Of a stretch of 64,000 nt of DNA, positions 21,768 through 33,360 are shown piece after piece. The notes beneath the pieces were generated by a model. That model was not told where the DNA came from, ran no database searches, and worked only from the letters and a program-made list of their open reading frames with translations. Position 1 is the first letter of the stretch. The number at the start of each line of letters is the position of its first letter. Made by a program: the position numbers and the translations under genes. The stretch comes from Phaseolus vulgaris (taxonomy: Eukaryota > Streptophyta > Magnoliopsida > Fabales > Fabaceae). The DNA lies in assembly GCF_000499845.2 (NCBI RefSeq), contig NC_023758.2, positions 24,339,520 to 24,403,519 of the forward strand, written 5' to 3'.

Positions 21768-23312
21768 TCATACATTAGAAACATGTTGCAGTATGCATTG
21801 CTTTTGAACAACTAAAAGAAGAAAACCCTGTTTTGGAAGGAAAAAAAAACTAGACAGCTTTTTCACATTGCTTTTCATTTCATAATTATATCCTAGACCA
21901 TTTTTATTAAAAACAACATTCTGTGAACCTAATAAAGTTTCAAGATTTTCTCTTCCTTTGGTGAAATTTGAAAGTGTTTTTAACAAATATTCAACCTGCT
22001 TTTCCAACTTCTTACAATTATCTCAAGTTTTTATTGATGCATGCAAACAAGTTAATTCAAGACTGACCAATTCAGTTTTAGCTTTGTGCAGCTCTTCTTC
22101 AAGAGCTTTGACCTTAGGTTCAAGTACCCTATTTACTCTATTCAATTTGTTACAAATTACAGCTAATTTGTTTGCTTCATCATGTGTTTCCTTAAATGCA
22201 ATTAACAACTGATCATAATTTTCAGAATCAGTAGAAAAATCACGTACTGAATCAGAGTTATATTCTTCCTCATTCACCATAAAGCACAGATTTGCTTCCT
22301 CACTTTCGGTTGAGGAATTACTAGATGAGGATGCATCATTTTCTTCCCATGAGATGTATGCTTTTTTGCCTTTCCTTCTTTCACTCTTCTTGCTTGTTGA
22401 TTTTTCCTTGTTTTGATTGTTTGGACAATCAACCTTTATATGACCTGGTTTACCACATCCAAAACAAGTGTAATTGGAAGAATACCTCTTTCTTTGTTGA
22501 GTTATGTCACGGTTTTTCTTTCTAAGAAACCTGCTGAATTTTCTGGTGAGCAGACTCAAAGTCTCATCATGTTCAGGATCATCTTCTTCCTCACTTGTAT
22601 CATGTTCCATGGTAGTTTTCAGGGCAATTCCTTTGGCTTTCTTCTCCACAGTTTCTCGTTCTTTCAATCTTTTCAGCTCTATTTCATGCTCCATCAGCTT
22701 TCCAAAAAGTGCAGCAGTGGACATCTTGGATTATGAGATTGCTGTTACCTTAGGTTGCCAGCTCCTATCAAGGCATTTTAGCACCTTTATGTTGAGCTCT
22801 TCCTTGTCAAAGACTTTACCAAGGCCAGTGAGGTGATTTACAATATGTGTAAACCGTTTCTGCATATCTGCAAGACTTTCTTCTGATTGAATTCTGAACA
22901 GTTCGTACTCCTGAATTAGTGAGTGCTTCCTTGCCCGTTTCACATCATCAGTCCCTTCATGAGTTACCTCTAGTACCTCCTACATCTCCTTAGCTGAGTT
23001 GCATTGAGAGACTCTAAAGAACTCATCCATATTCAGTGCAGAGGTGATGATATTCTTGGCTAAGGAGTCATATTGGGCCTTCTTCTTCTCGGTTTCACTC
23101 CATTCAGACCAAGGCTTTTTTATTGTTTCATCTTTGACAACCTGCATAGGTATAAAAGGTCCACTGACCACTGCATCCCAGATCCCCATGTCAATAGACT
23201 CCATAAAGATTTTCATCCTGATTTTCCAAAAAGCATGGTTAACACCACCAAACATAGGAGGTCTATTAATAGACGCACCTTCAGCAAAAGGCATTTTAAA
23301 CTCAGACATCAT
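21768..23312 (-). pseudogene. Co2 gag, several stops
   Basis: ATG at 23312, second codon also ATG. It shares the family start (KMPFAEGASINRPPMF) and the copia gag core (WKIRMKIFMESIDMGIWDAV). In-frame stops lie at 22982-22980, 22733-22731 and about 22025-22023, all in one frame. The zinc knuckle CFGCGKPGHIKVDC is intact (about 22425-22470). It is followed by a Ser/Glu-rich stretch and a coiled coil (NRVLEPKVKALEEELHKAK). The end, near 21700-21768, is degenerate. Confidence 0.88.
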
Positions 23313-23338
23313 GCATACACTTGAGCAAAATACAAGCC

Positions 23339-23354
23339 CTAGCTCTTGATACCA
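23339..23354 (-). other. Co2 primer-binding site
   Basis: Minus strand TGGTATCAAGAGCTAG, two bases after the 5' LTR. It matches the start of the plant tRNA-iMet primer site. Confidence 0.88.
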
Positions 23355-23356
23355 AT

Positions 23357-24814
23357 TGTTAGAGTTAAGCAGTGTCTAAGATCAAGAGGGGAGGGGTGAA
23401 TTGAGCTTATCAAATTTTCGCAAACAATCTAATTTACTATGTAACAGAGGTGAAAAGAACAGATTGATATTAAAAGGAACAGATTATTTTTACAGATGAA
23501 TCTGGCACAATTAAAACAAGATCAGCACAGTTTAGATCAACCAGCAGCAATATCAGAACCAAATTGATTACCCTTCACTGTTTATAAAGTTGCAGTTTAA
23601 GGTACATAATTAATCAATTTTTACTTAACATAAGCCATCTAGAGTAATGAACCAAATGTCACAGCTTAGTTAAAGAAACCAGTTTACTCTTCTTATCTTA
23701 TTACAGATTCACACAGCAGCTTGATTTATGATTGGAGGATCGATTAACAAGTTAGAACAGCAGATCTAACCAGGTCCAGAATTAACAGATTTAGTTTCAA
23801 TATAACAGATTCCTTTCCTGACGGATTATGTGAAATTACAGAATTAAGTGCAGGGACGAGAGAAGAACCACACAAGAATTTTTATATTGGTTCACTCATC
23901 AAGAGCTACGTCCAGTTCACCTCACTCCAGGGTGTAATCCACTAAAACCTGATACAATCAATTACAAACACACAGCAGTTCTTGAACCCTTCAAGAACCT
24001 CAACTATCAAGGTTGAAAAACACTATTCCAGCATACCTTGCACTCCAAGAAACCCTATCTAGAGTGACTAACGCTCAAAACCAATACAAGAAGGAATAAG
24101 GAAAAGATTACACCTGAAACAATGTTGCAAGAACATAAACCAGTTGTTCTATTTGCTCCAAGACAGTACCAGCACCTTCATCCAGCACAAGGTTCTTCAA
24201 GAACAAGCTCACATGTATTTCACTTTTGAAAAACCCTTTGCAAAACCTTTCCAATTCACTTTCTCACACACAAAATGTTGTATCTTTGTTAAAACTGTGA
24301 TTGTTCAGCATCCCTTTACGTGAGAAGGGCGTTTTATTTTATAGAGAACAGTTTCTAACCACTTTTAAAAAACAGTTACAGAGCAGTTAGTAAAACAACA
24401 GATTGATTTTGGAAAACAACAGGTTAAACGATGATAAAGCTGCCAGCTCAACTTAACTGAAATAACAGACTGAGTTGTACCTTTGGTGCCCTAACAGAAT
24501 TTCGAAAAGCCTTTAACAGAGAAGAAATAAACCGATTGTTTCTCAATAAAACAGATTTATTTTTGTACTGAATCAAGCCATTTAAGAAAACTTTCAAAAG
24601 CTTTTCCAAAACCGTTTAACCACATCATGAGCTTGATCTTACTACCTTGATTTGGCATCTAGGATGGGTCATGCAGCAAAAGGCAACCTTGAATACACAC
24701 AACCTTAAAGGACGAGATCATCTAAGACATACAACAACCTACATAGCAACCTAGCTAACATCTACATCAAACAAATCAAGTCTAGATAGAGATGAGCTTC
24801 ATCCATCTTCAACA
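23357..24814 (-). repeat. Co2 5' LTR
   Basis: TGTTAGAGTTAAG to CTTCAACA, 1458 bp, the partner of 14923-16381. The right target duplication ATATA is at 24815-24819. Confidence 0.92.
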
Positions 24815-24827
24815 ATATATTCTAACA

Positions 24828-25975
24828 ATGCCCTAGCAGGATATTATACGAGGTGTTGGCGTTGATGACCAAATACCTGATCTTCAAAGTCTTGCTTGCG
24901 TTTTCCAGGCCGAAGGTTGTATACAACTCAATGTAACCTATCGTTCCTACTCGTTCTCCAGAAAAACCAACCACATGGTCGTCATAAGGCATCATCTCCT
25001 CTATCGGGATCCTCATAGCTTTAAAGGTCTTCCAGTAAAGGATGTCGACCGAGCTTCCTTGATCCACTAGGGTCTTCTTAATGGTAAAGTTGTCGATGTC
25101 GACCGATATCACCATCGGGTCTTCCTGGGAGGGGTCTATCCCCTTGAAGTCTTTGTCTGTAAATGTTATGGGTGGCATCCTTGGTCGGATGGCCACCGAG
25201 TTTACCTGGTGGACAGCACGTAGGTGCTTCTTCCGCGCATTGTTTGAACTTCCACTTTCGGCAAACCCACCGGCGATGGTATTGATGACCTCGCGGCCTC
25301 CTCCGCGGTCGTCTTTGGGGGGATCATCCCTCCTCCCCCATCGTTCTCTGCCAGGGGAACGTCTAGTTGTGCGGCTGCTTCACACGAAGCGACGTAGATG
25401 CCCCGCTTGGATTAACTCCTCTATTTTATCCTTCAGGGCCTGGCATTCCTCGGTTGAGTGGTCGGTATTCTTGTGATACCGACACTTCTTGTTGTAGTCG
25501 GCGTTGTCAAGGCTCAGAGCCCTTCTTGGTGGTGGGATCAGCTCCGCACTAAGGGCTCTTGTGGTATCTTCCTGTTGTCAATGTTGAGGGATGTGTACTG
25601 TGAGAACCGAGGCCCACGATTATCTCGCTTGGGGTCGCTTCGTCCAGATCTGGACCTTCCCTGTCGTTCCTTCTCGTCTTTCTTCTCACCACTTGCCTCA
25701 ACCCGAGCCTGGTTCTGGTACTCACGTAACTATTCCAACTGCATAAACTTGGCCGCTCAACGTCTGAGCTCGTCCAAACTTGTTGCAGGCTGCATGCACA
25801 AGCTGTCTACGAAGGGCCCCGATCGGAGGGCAGTCAGCATATGGTGCATTGCCACCTCAAGGTTGAGGTTTCGTATACCCATGGCGATCTTTCCAAACTG
25901 GTCGATGAACGTTCTCAGAGATTCCCCTTTCTCCTGGCGGATGCTTACTAGTGTGATGGATGTTAGGTGGTGGGG
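24828..25975 (-). pseudogene. Gy2 gag C-terminal part and protease
   Basis: The minus strand from 25975 reads the end of a gypsy gag core (IRQEKGESLRTFIDQFGKIA, GPFVDSLCMQPATSLDELRR), then an arginine-rich linker with several stops and shifts. The protease domain has the active site VDQGSSVDILYW near 25040-25075, and GERVGTIGYIELYTTF and NTSYNILLG up to the Co1 insertion. The part from 25196 down to 24828 is open. It continues into 10081 across the nested elements. Confidence 0.85.
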
Positions 25976-26260
25976 TCGGCTTGTTGCGAACTGAATATCG
26001 AATTGCCACCAAGAATCAAAATTGCACCAGCAGTGACGCTTCTCTCGAATTCTTCACAGTCTTCACCACCGACGGTTCCGTCGTCATTGCCACCGAGATC
26101 CTCCCTGCCTTTGTCGTTGATCATCCAATTGCAACGGAGCATGGTGGTTGGATGGATAAACCGCTCCGACCCTGGATTTTGAAGTTGGTTGTGATGTAGA
26201 TATTGATTTATGGTTACATTTGTGCAAAAAAATTAGGATCCAATTTGAAGGCTTGAAAAA
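25976..26260. other. Unidentified GC-richer fragment at the broken end of Gy2
   Basis: Abutting the point where the Gy2 gag match ends is about 240 bp of clearly higher GC than the DNA to its right. It is open on the plus strand in two frames (to 26182 and 26199). One frame reads ASLEFFTVFTTDGSVVIATE. I do not recognise it. It may be a captured exon or part of an unknown element. Confidence 0.4.
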
Positions 26261-29200
26261 AAAAATGACTCCAAATTTGACTCAGATTATATGTGGAGTT
26301 CACTGTTCATAAATGTGTCACTCTATTTGTCCCATAATTACCATTTAATGTCATTCATGCGAATTTAACATAAGAGACTAAATTGCATACTTATAAAAAA
26401 AAACTTAAAGACAAAATTAAATTTTTTTTAAATCAATAAACCAAATTGACTATTAACCTTAATATAGAAAAAAAAAGTAATTAAGTCTATATATAAAAAA
26501 AAGTAATTAAACCTACTAGCCCTATTCTACTACTCAATTCTAACTAACCTATTTTAATTTTAAAATTTCATTTTATGTATGCTTTTGTTTTTTCAAGCAT
26601 TAGTTTGTATGAAAGTGATAAAAATAGTTTTTTAAATTAATTTTAAGAAAATATTTAAATAAGAAAAATAATTTAAACATTTTATGAGTTTTTTTTAAAA
26701 AAAAAATAAGGAAAGATGAAAACATCTTATAAAAACTAGATGAATCACCATTTTCATATATTGGACCTCGAAATAGAAATTTATTTGTAAGTGAATTTAA
26801 CCAAGTAATAGCTTGTCATTAATTATAATCGTCCAAACTTTGTACTAACTTTTAGCTACCCTTTATTCAAAGGTATTGCATGATGAAAGAGGAGAATAAT
26901 TTCTTATTTTAAAAAAATAAATATATTAAATTTGAATTGCTTTAATTTAAATGGATTATTTTTAAATATTTATTTAGACAAGACAATTGAATTTTAATTT
27001 ATTTTTTTGAAATAAAATATTTTAATTACAATCAAATAAAAAATTATTTTAATTTTAAATAATATTTAACAATTCAAAAGTATTATTAGATTATGTTTTC
27101 CATTTAAAATTATTTTAAACTATTTTGCAATATAAATTTATTAAAAAAATCAATTAACATTAATAAGATTTTTTATTGACATCAATTAAGATTATTTTTT
27201 TGTTAATATTGTACAAAATTATTTCAAATAACATTGGTCAGAGTTTTTTTTATTGTGATATTAGTAAAAATTATTCATTGTTCGACCTTTTCACTAACCT
27301 CACTTAAAAATTTCTATTGATTAAAATAATTATAGTCAAGATCAAAAACCTACCTCATCAACATCATAACAAATCTTGATTGATTTTGAACAAAAATTAA
27401 CATCAGTGATATTGATGAAAAATATCTCTACATATATAAACTAAAACATAATCCTAACAAATATTAATTAAATAAATTTGATTGACATTAAGATAAAAAA
27501 AAAAAAAAAAAAAATCGGCGTAGCTTTAAAAGAAGAGAAAATATGAATAGTTGGTTCAGCACAATATTTACATATTTTATTTTTCGTATGATAAAATAAT
27601 TATAAAAACTTTAATTTACTTAATTAGTTTGAACTTAATTAATGGTAATTAATAGTTAAGGTAATTAAACATGTGTTTGTTAGCAATTATCACACATATG
27701 TCAAGAGGTAAAATTCAATGTTAATTTACAATTAACTTTAACTTTTAACTTTTGGAGATAGATTTTTATTTTTTGTTTTTTGTTTTGTAGATTTAAATTT
27801 TTTAATGATTCTTAAAATTAATTGTATACCAATGTTAATTTTTTTTAATAAACACTCGTAATAATGATTAGAAATGTGTTTAATTATATTAAGTATTAAC
27901 TAGATTCAAAACAAAACTAACAAATTATAGTTTTTTTTTTTATCGTAAAACATGTCCATACTTGTTATACTGGACCAACTATTTATCCTAATTAAATTAT
28001 TTCAATAAATATCAAGAACTCTAATTTCTTTTAAAAATTTCTCTCAAAATAATGTATTTTGATATAAACATTTCAATTTTTTTTAAATTAGTTAACTCTG
28101 AAAACTCTTTGTCCAAACATATTTTTTATGTTTAGTTTAAAACTTTTTTTTTACTGCAATTTTAAAATGTCCTTTTATTTACACTTTTTATTTTCTTTAG
28201 TCAAGCATTAATTTGTTAAAATTTGATAATAAAAAGTGGGTTTTATTATTTTTATCTAGATGTTTAAAATAAAAAATAAAATTAAAAATTTTTATTTGTT
28301 TTATTAAAAGTAAAGCATTAAAATCTAAAAATATCTTTTCGAAACAAAAATTTCAAAGTAGATCACTATTTTTAGTTAGGAGAAATGACATATACCTTCC
28401 TCTTGATATATTACTAATTAAATTACACTCACACACTTTTCTAGTTTCTTTTTAAATAGACATCCATCTCTTATGAATAATTTAATATTATATATTAAAA
28501 ATATCATAAAACTAAATTATAAATTATCTTATAAAAATATATAAAGTTATATTTTTTAAAAACATTATTTAATATAAAATACATAAATAATTATAAGACA
28601 TGGATAAGATTGTAGTTTTGTTAATAATATTAGGGAATGAATCTTTATTTTAAAAATAAAAGATGATGTTATTTTTTTTTCTATGATGGGTTTTTTCAAA
28701 TCCACTTGGTTAAAGAATAATCTCACTTGCGATGGTATGTTATGCTTGTACGAAGAGCTTCCTCATTATATGGATAATTTTCTTTATTTTAAATATTATT
28801 TTAAGAGACCTTAAAAAACATAAGAACAACTTCACTAGTTAAATTATTCAATTTTTTAATGATAATTTTTTAATGTTACATTTTAAAACTTTTTTTTACA
28901 TAATTTTATTCAAATTTTAATAAATAAATTATTTTAAAATAAAATAAAAAGATAAATATTACTTTATTGAAAATATAAATAAAAAAATAAACAATAAATA
29001 TTTGAAAATTAAATGGTTATATGTAAGCGTCATTTAAGACCACTTTGACTTTATGGGAAGCAACTTAATTTTTCCTTTTTATTTATTGTGCTTGAGTAAG
29101 AAAGTTTTCCCTTTTTATTTATATACTGAGCTTGACTAAAAAGGTTTTCTCTTTTTACCTTTTGTTCTTGAATAAGTAATCTTATTTTATTTAGTGAATT

Positions 29201-30862
29201 CCCATGCCATTGTTACCAATCCTCCATGCCTTATTTAGATGTATTAATAGATGAAGGACTAACAATTGATTATTTTTTACACTTTACTTCTTGCATTTAC
29301 TTTAAAAAAATTAAATAATAACTTTTTAAAAATAATTTATTTGTATAAAGGTTATTAGTTTATATTGTTTATAAGAAAAAAATTAAAAATTTCATAAGTT
29401 TTAATTAAAAGAACATAAGCTAATAGTATTTTTCAAAACAAAACACTATTTTTGTTTAGGAGTAATTAAGTTAAAATACATAATTAATTTTAGTATTTTC
29501 GATTCAATCTTTACTAAAAAAAATGGTATTGATTATTAATTTTTATCTTTATTTTTAAAGGATCTTATAGTTTAATTTTGTCGATAATAAAATCATATAA
29601 CTGATATTTTTGGTTTTTTTCATCAACTTGTTTCTTCCATCTTCAATATTTATTGTTAGGTTAACTGTTGGATAATAAATGAGTAAGTAGACTAGTATTT
29701 CAGAGAGAGAAAAATAGAAGTGACAATCAAGTTTTAAAAAATAAAATAAAAAAATAAGCATTCCATAAACTGATTTTTTTAATAAAAATTCAATTAAAAG
29801 TAATTATATTTAAGATATATTTAAAAATTAATTAAATATAATTTCTAATAATAAAATTATGTAAGTTATAAATACAAAAGAGAATTTTTAAATTATTAAT
29901 ATAATAATAACAGTTCAAAATAATTTAAAGATGTCTCTTTAATAATTTTTGTAAAAAAATATTTATCGATTTTATAGTAAGAAAAACTAACTCAAATCAA
30001 ATTATTAAATACTAATTTAATTAAATTAAATCTTATGTAATAAAAAATCAAAATACTTCATAATAACTACATTTTTTAATGGATGACGATAGTTTTCAAC
30101 TATGTTTTTTTACAATTCTATTTGACAACTGATAATATTATAAATTTATTTTATAATGTTATTTTTATTAATTAAATATTTTATTGTAAAAGAAGTTGTG
30201 CAGCGAAAGAACAAGAAAAAAATTGGATGTAAAAGAATATTAGGTAGCAATTATACTGACAACACTTTGCTGCATATGCCCTGCTTTTCTTTCAACATAT
30301 CATATCAGTCACTCCTATTGCTTATACAATATTCTACAAATAATATTTTTTTAACATCCACATTTTCTTTTAATATAATATAGTTGTGATGAACGTATCA
30401 GCATTACTTTTATTATATACTTAATAACTCCTTTTTATATAAAATATTATATTTAACTAATAAAAATAAATATAAAAAAAAAATCAAAGTTAACACTTTT
30501 AGTTATTGTGAGAATATTATTACTGTGTTCCCGTACCTGAAAGGAAGAACCATATACCTCTATTTGATATGAAATTATTCTTCTGATTTTTGTTAATCCC
30601 ACACGGATAAAACTCATGTTCAAATAGTGAACTAAACCAAACTAAAACATTGACTAATTATAATTGAACTACATGAATTATCTGTTGATTAAATTGGTGA
30701 TAAGGAATATGAGTAATGAATACATTTTTTTCTGACAAATTCTAAAATGAGAACCGAATTCATTAGTTAAAGCCACCACTAGTAGCTAGTGCCCTCTACA
30801 CTACCTCTATTCTTTTTCATTCTCTAAGTTCATTCATTTACATTGCTTAACCTTGGTGAGAG
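26261..30862. other. AT-rich intergenic DNA, no gene recognised
   Basis: 4.6 kb of very AT-rich sequence with only short chance ORFs. Noted inside: a poly-A run at about 27489-27514, and a weak threefold repeat of about 45-49 bp near 29069-29180 (phrases like TGTGCTTGAGTAAGAAAG). The last 100 bp or so form the promoter region of the VTL gene. No RNA gene or clear transposon end was seen. Confidence 0.6.
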
Positions 30863-30870
30863 CTATAAAT
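30863..30870 (+). promoter_or_regulatory. TATA box of the VTL gene
   Basis: CTATAAAT in the context GAGAGCTATAAATATCC, 99 bases before the ATG at 30962. The spacing fits a plant core promoter with a 5' leader of about 60-70 bases. Confidence 0.7.
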
Positions 30871-30961
30871 ATCCTTCATTTCAACTTGTCTAAATACACA
30901 AACTCTCAAGATTTGTGTTTTTCTTTTCAACTTGATTATATATACCTCTAATTCATCCTTC

Positions 30962-31660
30962 ATGGCTTCCCTTGATGGTCACAACACTAATGAAACTTCA
31001 TTCAATCATGTTGAGATTCCTGTTCATGCAGTTGGTGTAGAGCCAAAACCAAACCAAGAAATTGAAGAGAGAAACATAGACTATTCTCAGAGGGCGAATT
31101 GGCTGCGTGCAGCAGTGTTAGGAGCCAATGATGGTTTAATCTCAGTTGCATCATTGATGATGGGTGTTGGAGCTGTTAAGGAGAACATCACAGCCATGCT
31201 TCTTGCTGGTTTTGCAGGCTTAATTGCTGGGGCATGCAGCATGGCAATTGGAGAGTTTGTGTCTGTGTACACTCAATATGACATAGAAATAGCTCACATG
31301 AAAAGAGAGAGAGAAAATAATATTATTGGTGGAGTGAGTGAAGAAGGTCAAAGGGAGAAGTTGCCAAATCCATTTCAGGCTGCTCTAGCATCAGCTCTAG
31401 CATTTTCTGTTGGTGCAGTGGTGCCACTGCTAGCAGCTGCATTCATAAGGAGCCATAAAATCAGGCTTGCAGTTGTTGTTATTGTGGCTAGCCTCACATT
31501 GGTGGTATTTGGTGGAGTAGGAGCTGTGCTTGGAAAAACTCCACTCACCAAGTCTTGCCTTAGAATGCTCATTGGAGGTTGGTTGGCTATGACTATTACA
31601 TTTGGCCTCACCAAGTTATTTGCCTTTGCGGAGCAAATTATTACTCATAAACCTGGATGA
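30962..31660 (+). CDS. Vacuolar iron transporter-like (VTL, nodulin-21 type) membrane protein
   Basis: Intact single-exon gene of 232 codons. I chose the ATG at 30962 (MASLDGHN), which follows the TATA box and is the first good ATG; an upstream in-frame TTG is not likely used. The family (CCC1/VIT1) moves Fe2+, and often Mn2+, out of the cytosol, into the vacuole or, for some legume nodule members, the symbiosome. A hydrophilic N-terminus (about 1-45) is followed by five hydrophobic segments at about 47-70, 77-102, 138-162, 167-190 and 200-222. Conserved residues are visible in GANDGLISV of segment 1 and in MAIGEFVS of segment 2. The loop between segments 2 and 3 is short, as in VTL proteins, and lacks the long metal-binding domain of VIT1. 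VTL genes are normally intronless, which fits. Which family member it is, and whether it acts in nodules, cannot be said from sequence alone. Confidence 0.93.
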   Translation: MASLDGHNTNETSFNHVEIPVHAVGVEPKPNQEIEERNIDYSQRANWLRAAVLGANDGLISVASLMMGVGAVKENITAMLLAGFAGLIAGACSMAIGEFVSVYTQYDIEIAHMKRERENNIIGGVSEEGQREKLPNPFQAALASALAFSVGAVVPLLAAAFIRSHKIRLAVVVIVASLTLVVFGGVGAVLGKTPLTKSCLRMLIGGWLAMTITFGLTKLFAFAEQIITHKPG

Positions 31661-32071
31661 GATCATAACATATACCAGATTATTACTAATATGTTAAGAA
31701 ATATTTATTAGATTTTATTAAAATAGAATAATTTTAAAATTGTATTGCATCAGTTTACACTTTATCACAACAGCTTGTTTACAAGTTAATAAGTTATTGA
31801 ATGTAACACTTTTTACATTATTAGAAAATTTGTTATGTAGTGTTTTATTGGATTAGGGACACTACAACAAAATAACCAAATAACCAAGTCCCTTTGAGTC
31901 ACCAAAGCTTTAACCACTACACCATACAAGTTTTTTTGTCATCTTATGATTTTTATTATACTTATTATTACTAGCGAGAGGTCAGGCGCGATCTGCATTT
32001 TCTACTTTTATCATTTATATATATATATATATATATTTAATATTAAAATTTACTTAAATAAATATGAATAT
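31661..32071. other. 3' flank of VTL gene, with (TA)n
   Basis: AT-rich untranslated and intergenic DNA with a (TA)n run at 32017-32036. Bases 32067-32071 (AATAT) are the left copy of the Gy3 target duplication. No other gene is seen. Confidence 0.7.
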
Positions 32072-32802
32072 TGTTGTCGCCGGTTGACTCGCTCGGCAGT
32101 CCCTGGCCCGCCTATTTTCGCCTGAGAATAGAACTTCCTTGGTTGAAGAATCTCCCACCTGCAAAGACAAATGGCGTCTTGACGACCGTTTGCACTCCGA
32201 CGCTCAAGTCAGTACTAGGACAAAGAACAATAAGTGTATCAAGTAGTTTCAGTCTCAGAAACGGTGTACCTTGTTAGGGTTCTTAGCAACCTTTATATAG
32301 GTTGTAACTAGGGTTTACTTCTGTTCTGTTACCCATGTCTAGGGTTCCTTGGAGAATGTCCCTGCGTCACTATTACGCAATCTTAGCATAATCTGGCACA
32401 TAAGACTTCCCTTAACTGGAGTGCAACGACTAACAGAATGATCGCCTGGGTACCAACTTGTGCACCAAATCTCTGGGGCCATCTGTTCTGTGGGTGCCCT
32501 AAGTATTCACGTGTCATGCATGCAGCTTCCCTTGGAAACCCTAACCCTAACGGGCCTTAGTGCCTCCAAGGACTATTTACTCGTGTCGCGCTTGAATGTG
32601 CTATACACACCACCTACATGGATCCCTCGTGTCTTAGGGCTTCCTCTCATATCTGATGTTTTAACCAGTAACTAGTATAATTATGGGGCCCACCTTATGT
32701 GGCCCAATATAGTTGTTCAGACCATCGACGTCCGATCTCTCCCTCTGTTGGCAAGGTTTGATGTCGATCCCTGACATCGATGTCCGAGGACTGGTCGGTA
32801 CA
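32072..32802 (-). repeat. Gy3 3' LTR
   Basis: TGTTGTCGCCGG at 32072 to GGTCGGTACA at 32802. A TATA-like CCTATATAAAGG lies on the minus strand at 32289-32300. Confidence 0.92.
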
Positions 32803-32816
32803 CAAGCTCCCCAGTC
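32803..32816 (-). other. Gy3 polypurine tract
   Basis: Minus strand ACTGGGGAGCTTG immediately before the LTR start TGTACCGACC. Confidence 0.6.
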
Positions 32817-33117
32817 TCGAGCTATAACTTGTTTCAGCAAAGAGACTAAGTGATCGCCCTAGGCGACCTACGTGGCACGGGGTGACAGGTTGTAAACAGT
32901 GCACCGAAGTGACATCTCACCATACTTTTTTATCAGCAGACACGTGGCAAAATCAACAGCTAGGGCTCGTTGCCGCTTGTGCTTCTTCGTATATGTTTAA
33001 ACCCTTACACTCCCTTCACTGTTTCATTACTTCACTTTAAGCATTTCATTTCTCATTCACGAAACGCTCTCTCTTCCTCTTCGATAACTTATTTCTTCAG
33101 ACCCTACCTGATCAAAG

Positions 33118-33323
33118 GTATGATCTTTACACATATTTTGCTCTTGCTTTATGATTTTGCTGCTCATAACATGCTATAACTGTTATGGGACTTTTTATGT
33201 TTTCCGCATTTTATGTTTCCTCTGTTTTTCGCTTTGAGTCTCTGTTTTCTAGGTTTCCTGAGTCACATCCCTCTTTTTCTTCTGAAACCTTCGTTTTTCC
33301 TCTTTTCTCTTCTCTCTTTTTAG
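33118..33323 (+). other. Candidate 5' leader intron of the Gy3 antisense gene
   Basis: The donor context is TCAAAG/GTATGATC and the acceptor is TCTCTCTTTTTAG/CTTCC, with a T-rich stretch before the acceptor. The length is 206 bp. It lies in the leader ahead of the plus-strand ORF. It is supported by splice-site form only. Confidence 0.4.
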
Positions 33324-33360
33324 CTTCCTTATCGAGATAGCCAGAAAAAAAAACCACATT

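Larger units (their letters stand above)
14923..24814 (-). mobile_element. Co2: Ty1/copia retrotransposon, near full length, with an extra 3' ORF
   Basis: 9.9 kb on the minus strand with LTRs of 1459 and 1458 bp, a 5-bp target duplication ATATA on both sides, primer-binding site, gag, protease, integrase, RT, RNase H, an extra ORF and a polypurine tract. By eye the LTRs differ at about 21 positions, so the insertion is fairly recent. Several stops and frameshifts in gag and pol make it non-functional. The size, the long LTRs and the extra ORF recall the SIRE/Maximus group, but I did not establish the lineage. Confidence 0.93.
10082..24827 (+). mobile_element. Co1: Ty1/copia non-autonomous element (gag only), interrupted by Co2
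   Basis: Plus-strand element inserted in the Gy2 protease. Order: 5' LTR (10082-10702), primer-binding site, gag (10765-12174), remnant of protease, long 3' untranslated region, polypurine tract, 3' LTR (13884-14922 plus 24820-24827). Without Co2 it is about 4.85 kb. Integrase, RT and RNase H are absent. The flanks are CGCCC on the left and TGCCC at 24829-24833 on the right, a 5-bp target duplication with one C-to-T change. Its LTR ends and gag show that it belongs to the same family as Co3. Confidence 0.88.
3073..25975 (-). mobile_element. Gy2: Ty3/gypsy Tat-like element carrying nested Co1 and Co2, 5' end lost
   Basis: In plus-strand order: 3' LTR (3073-3561), polypurine tract, antisense extra gene (3900-5908), tandem array, pol (6611-10081), the Co1/Co2 insertion (10082-24827), rest of protease and gag (24828-25975). 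The reading frame of the protease is split exactly at the Co1 insertion: its NILLG segment lies at 24828-24850 and the following GRSSLNKLGA segment ends at 10081. Gag stops matching near 25975, and no primer site or 5' LTR follows, so the 5' end has been deleted. The two RNase H domains and the antisense gene are marks of the Tat lineage. Confidence 0.85.

Noticed and set aside
31858..31875. CACTACAACAAAATAACC looks like a CACTA terminus
   Set aside because: No subterminal repeats, no partner end, and the sequence departs from CACTACAAGAAAA after nine bases.
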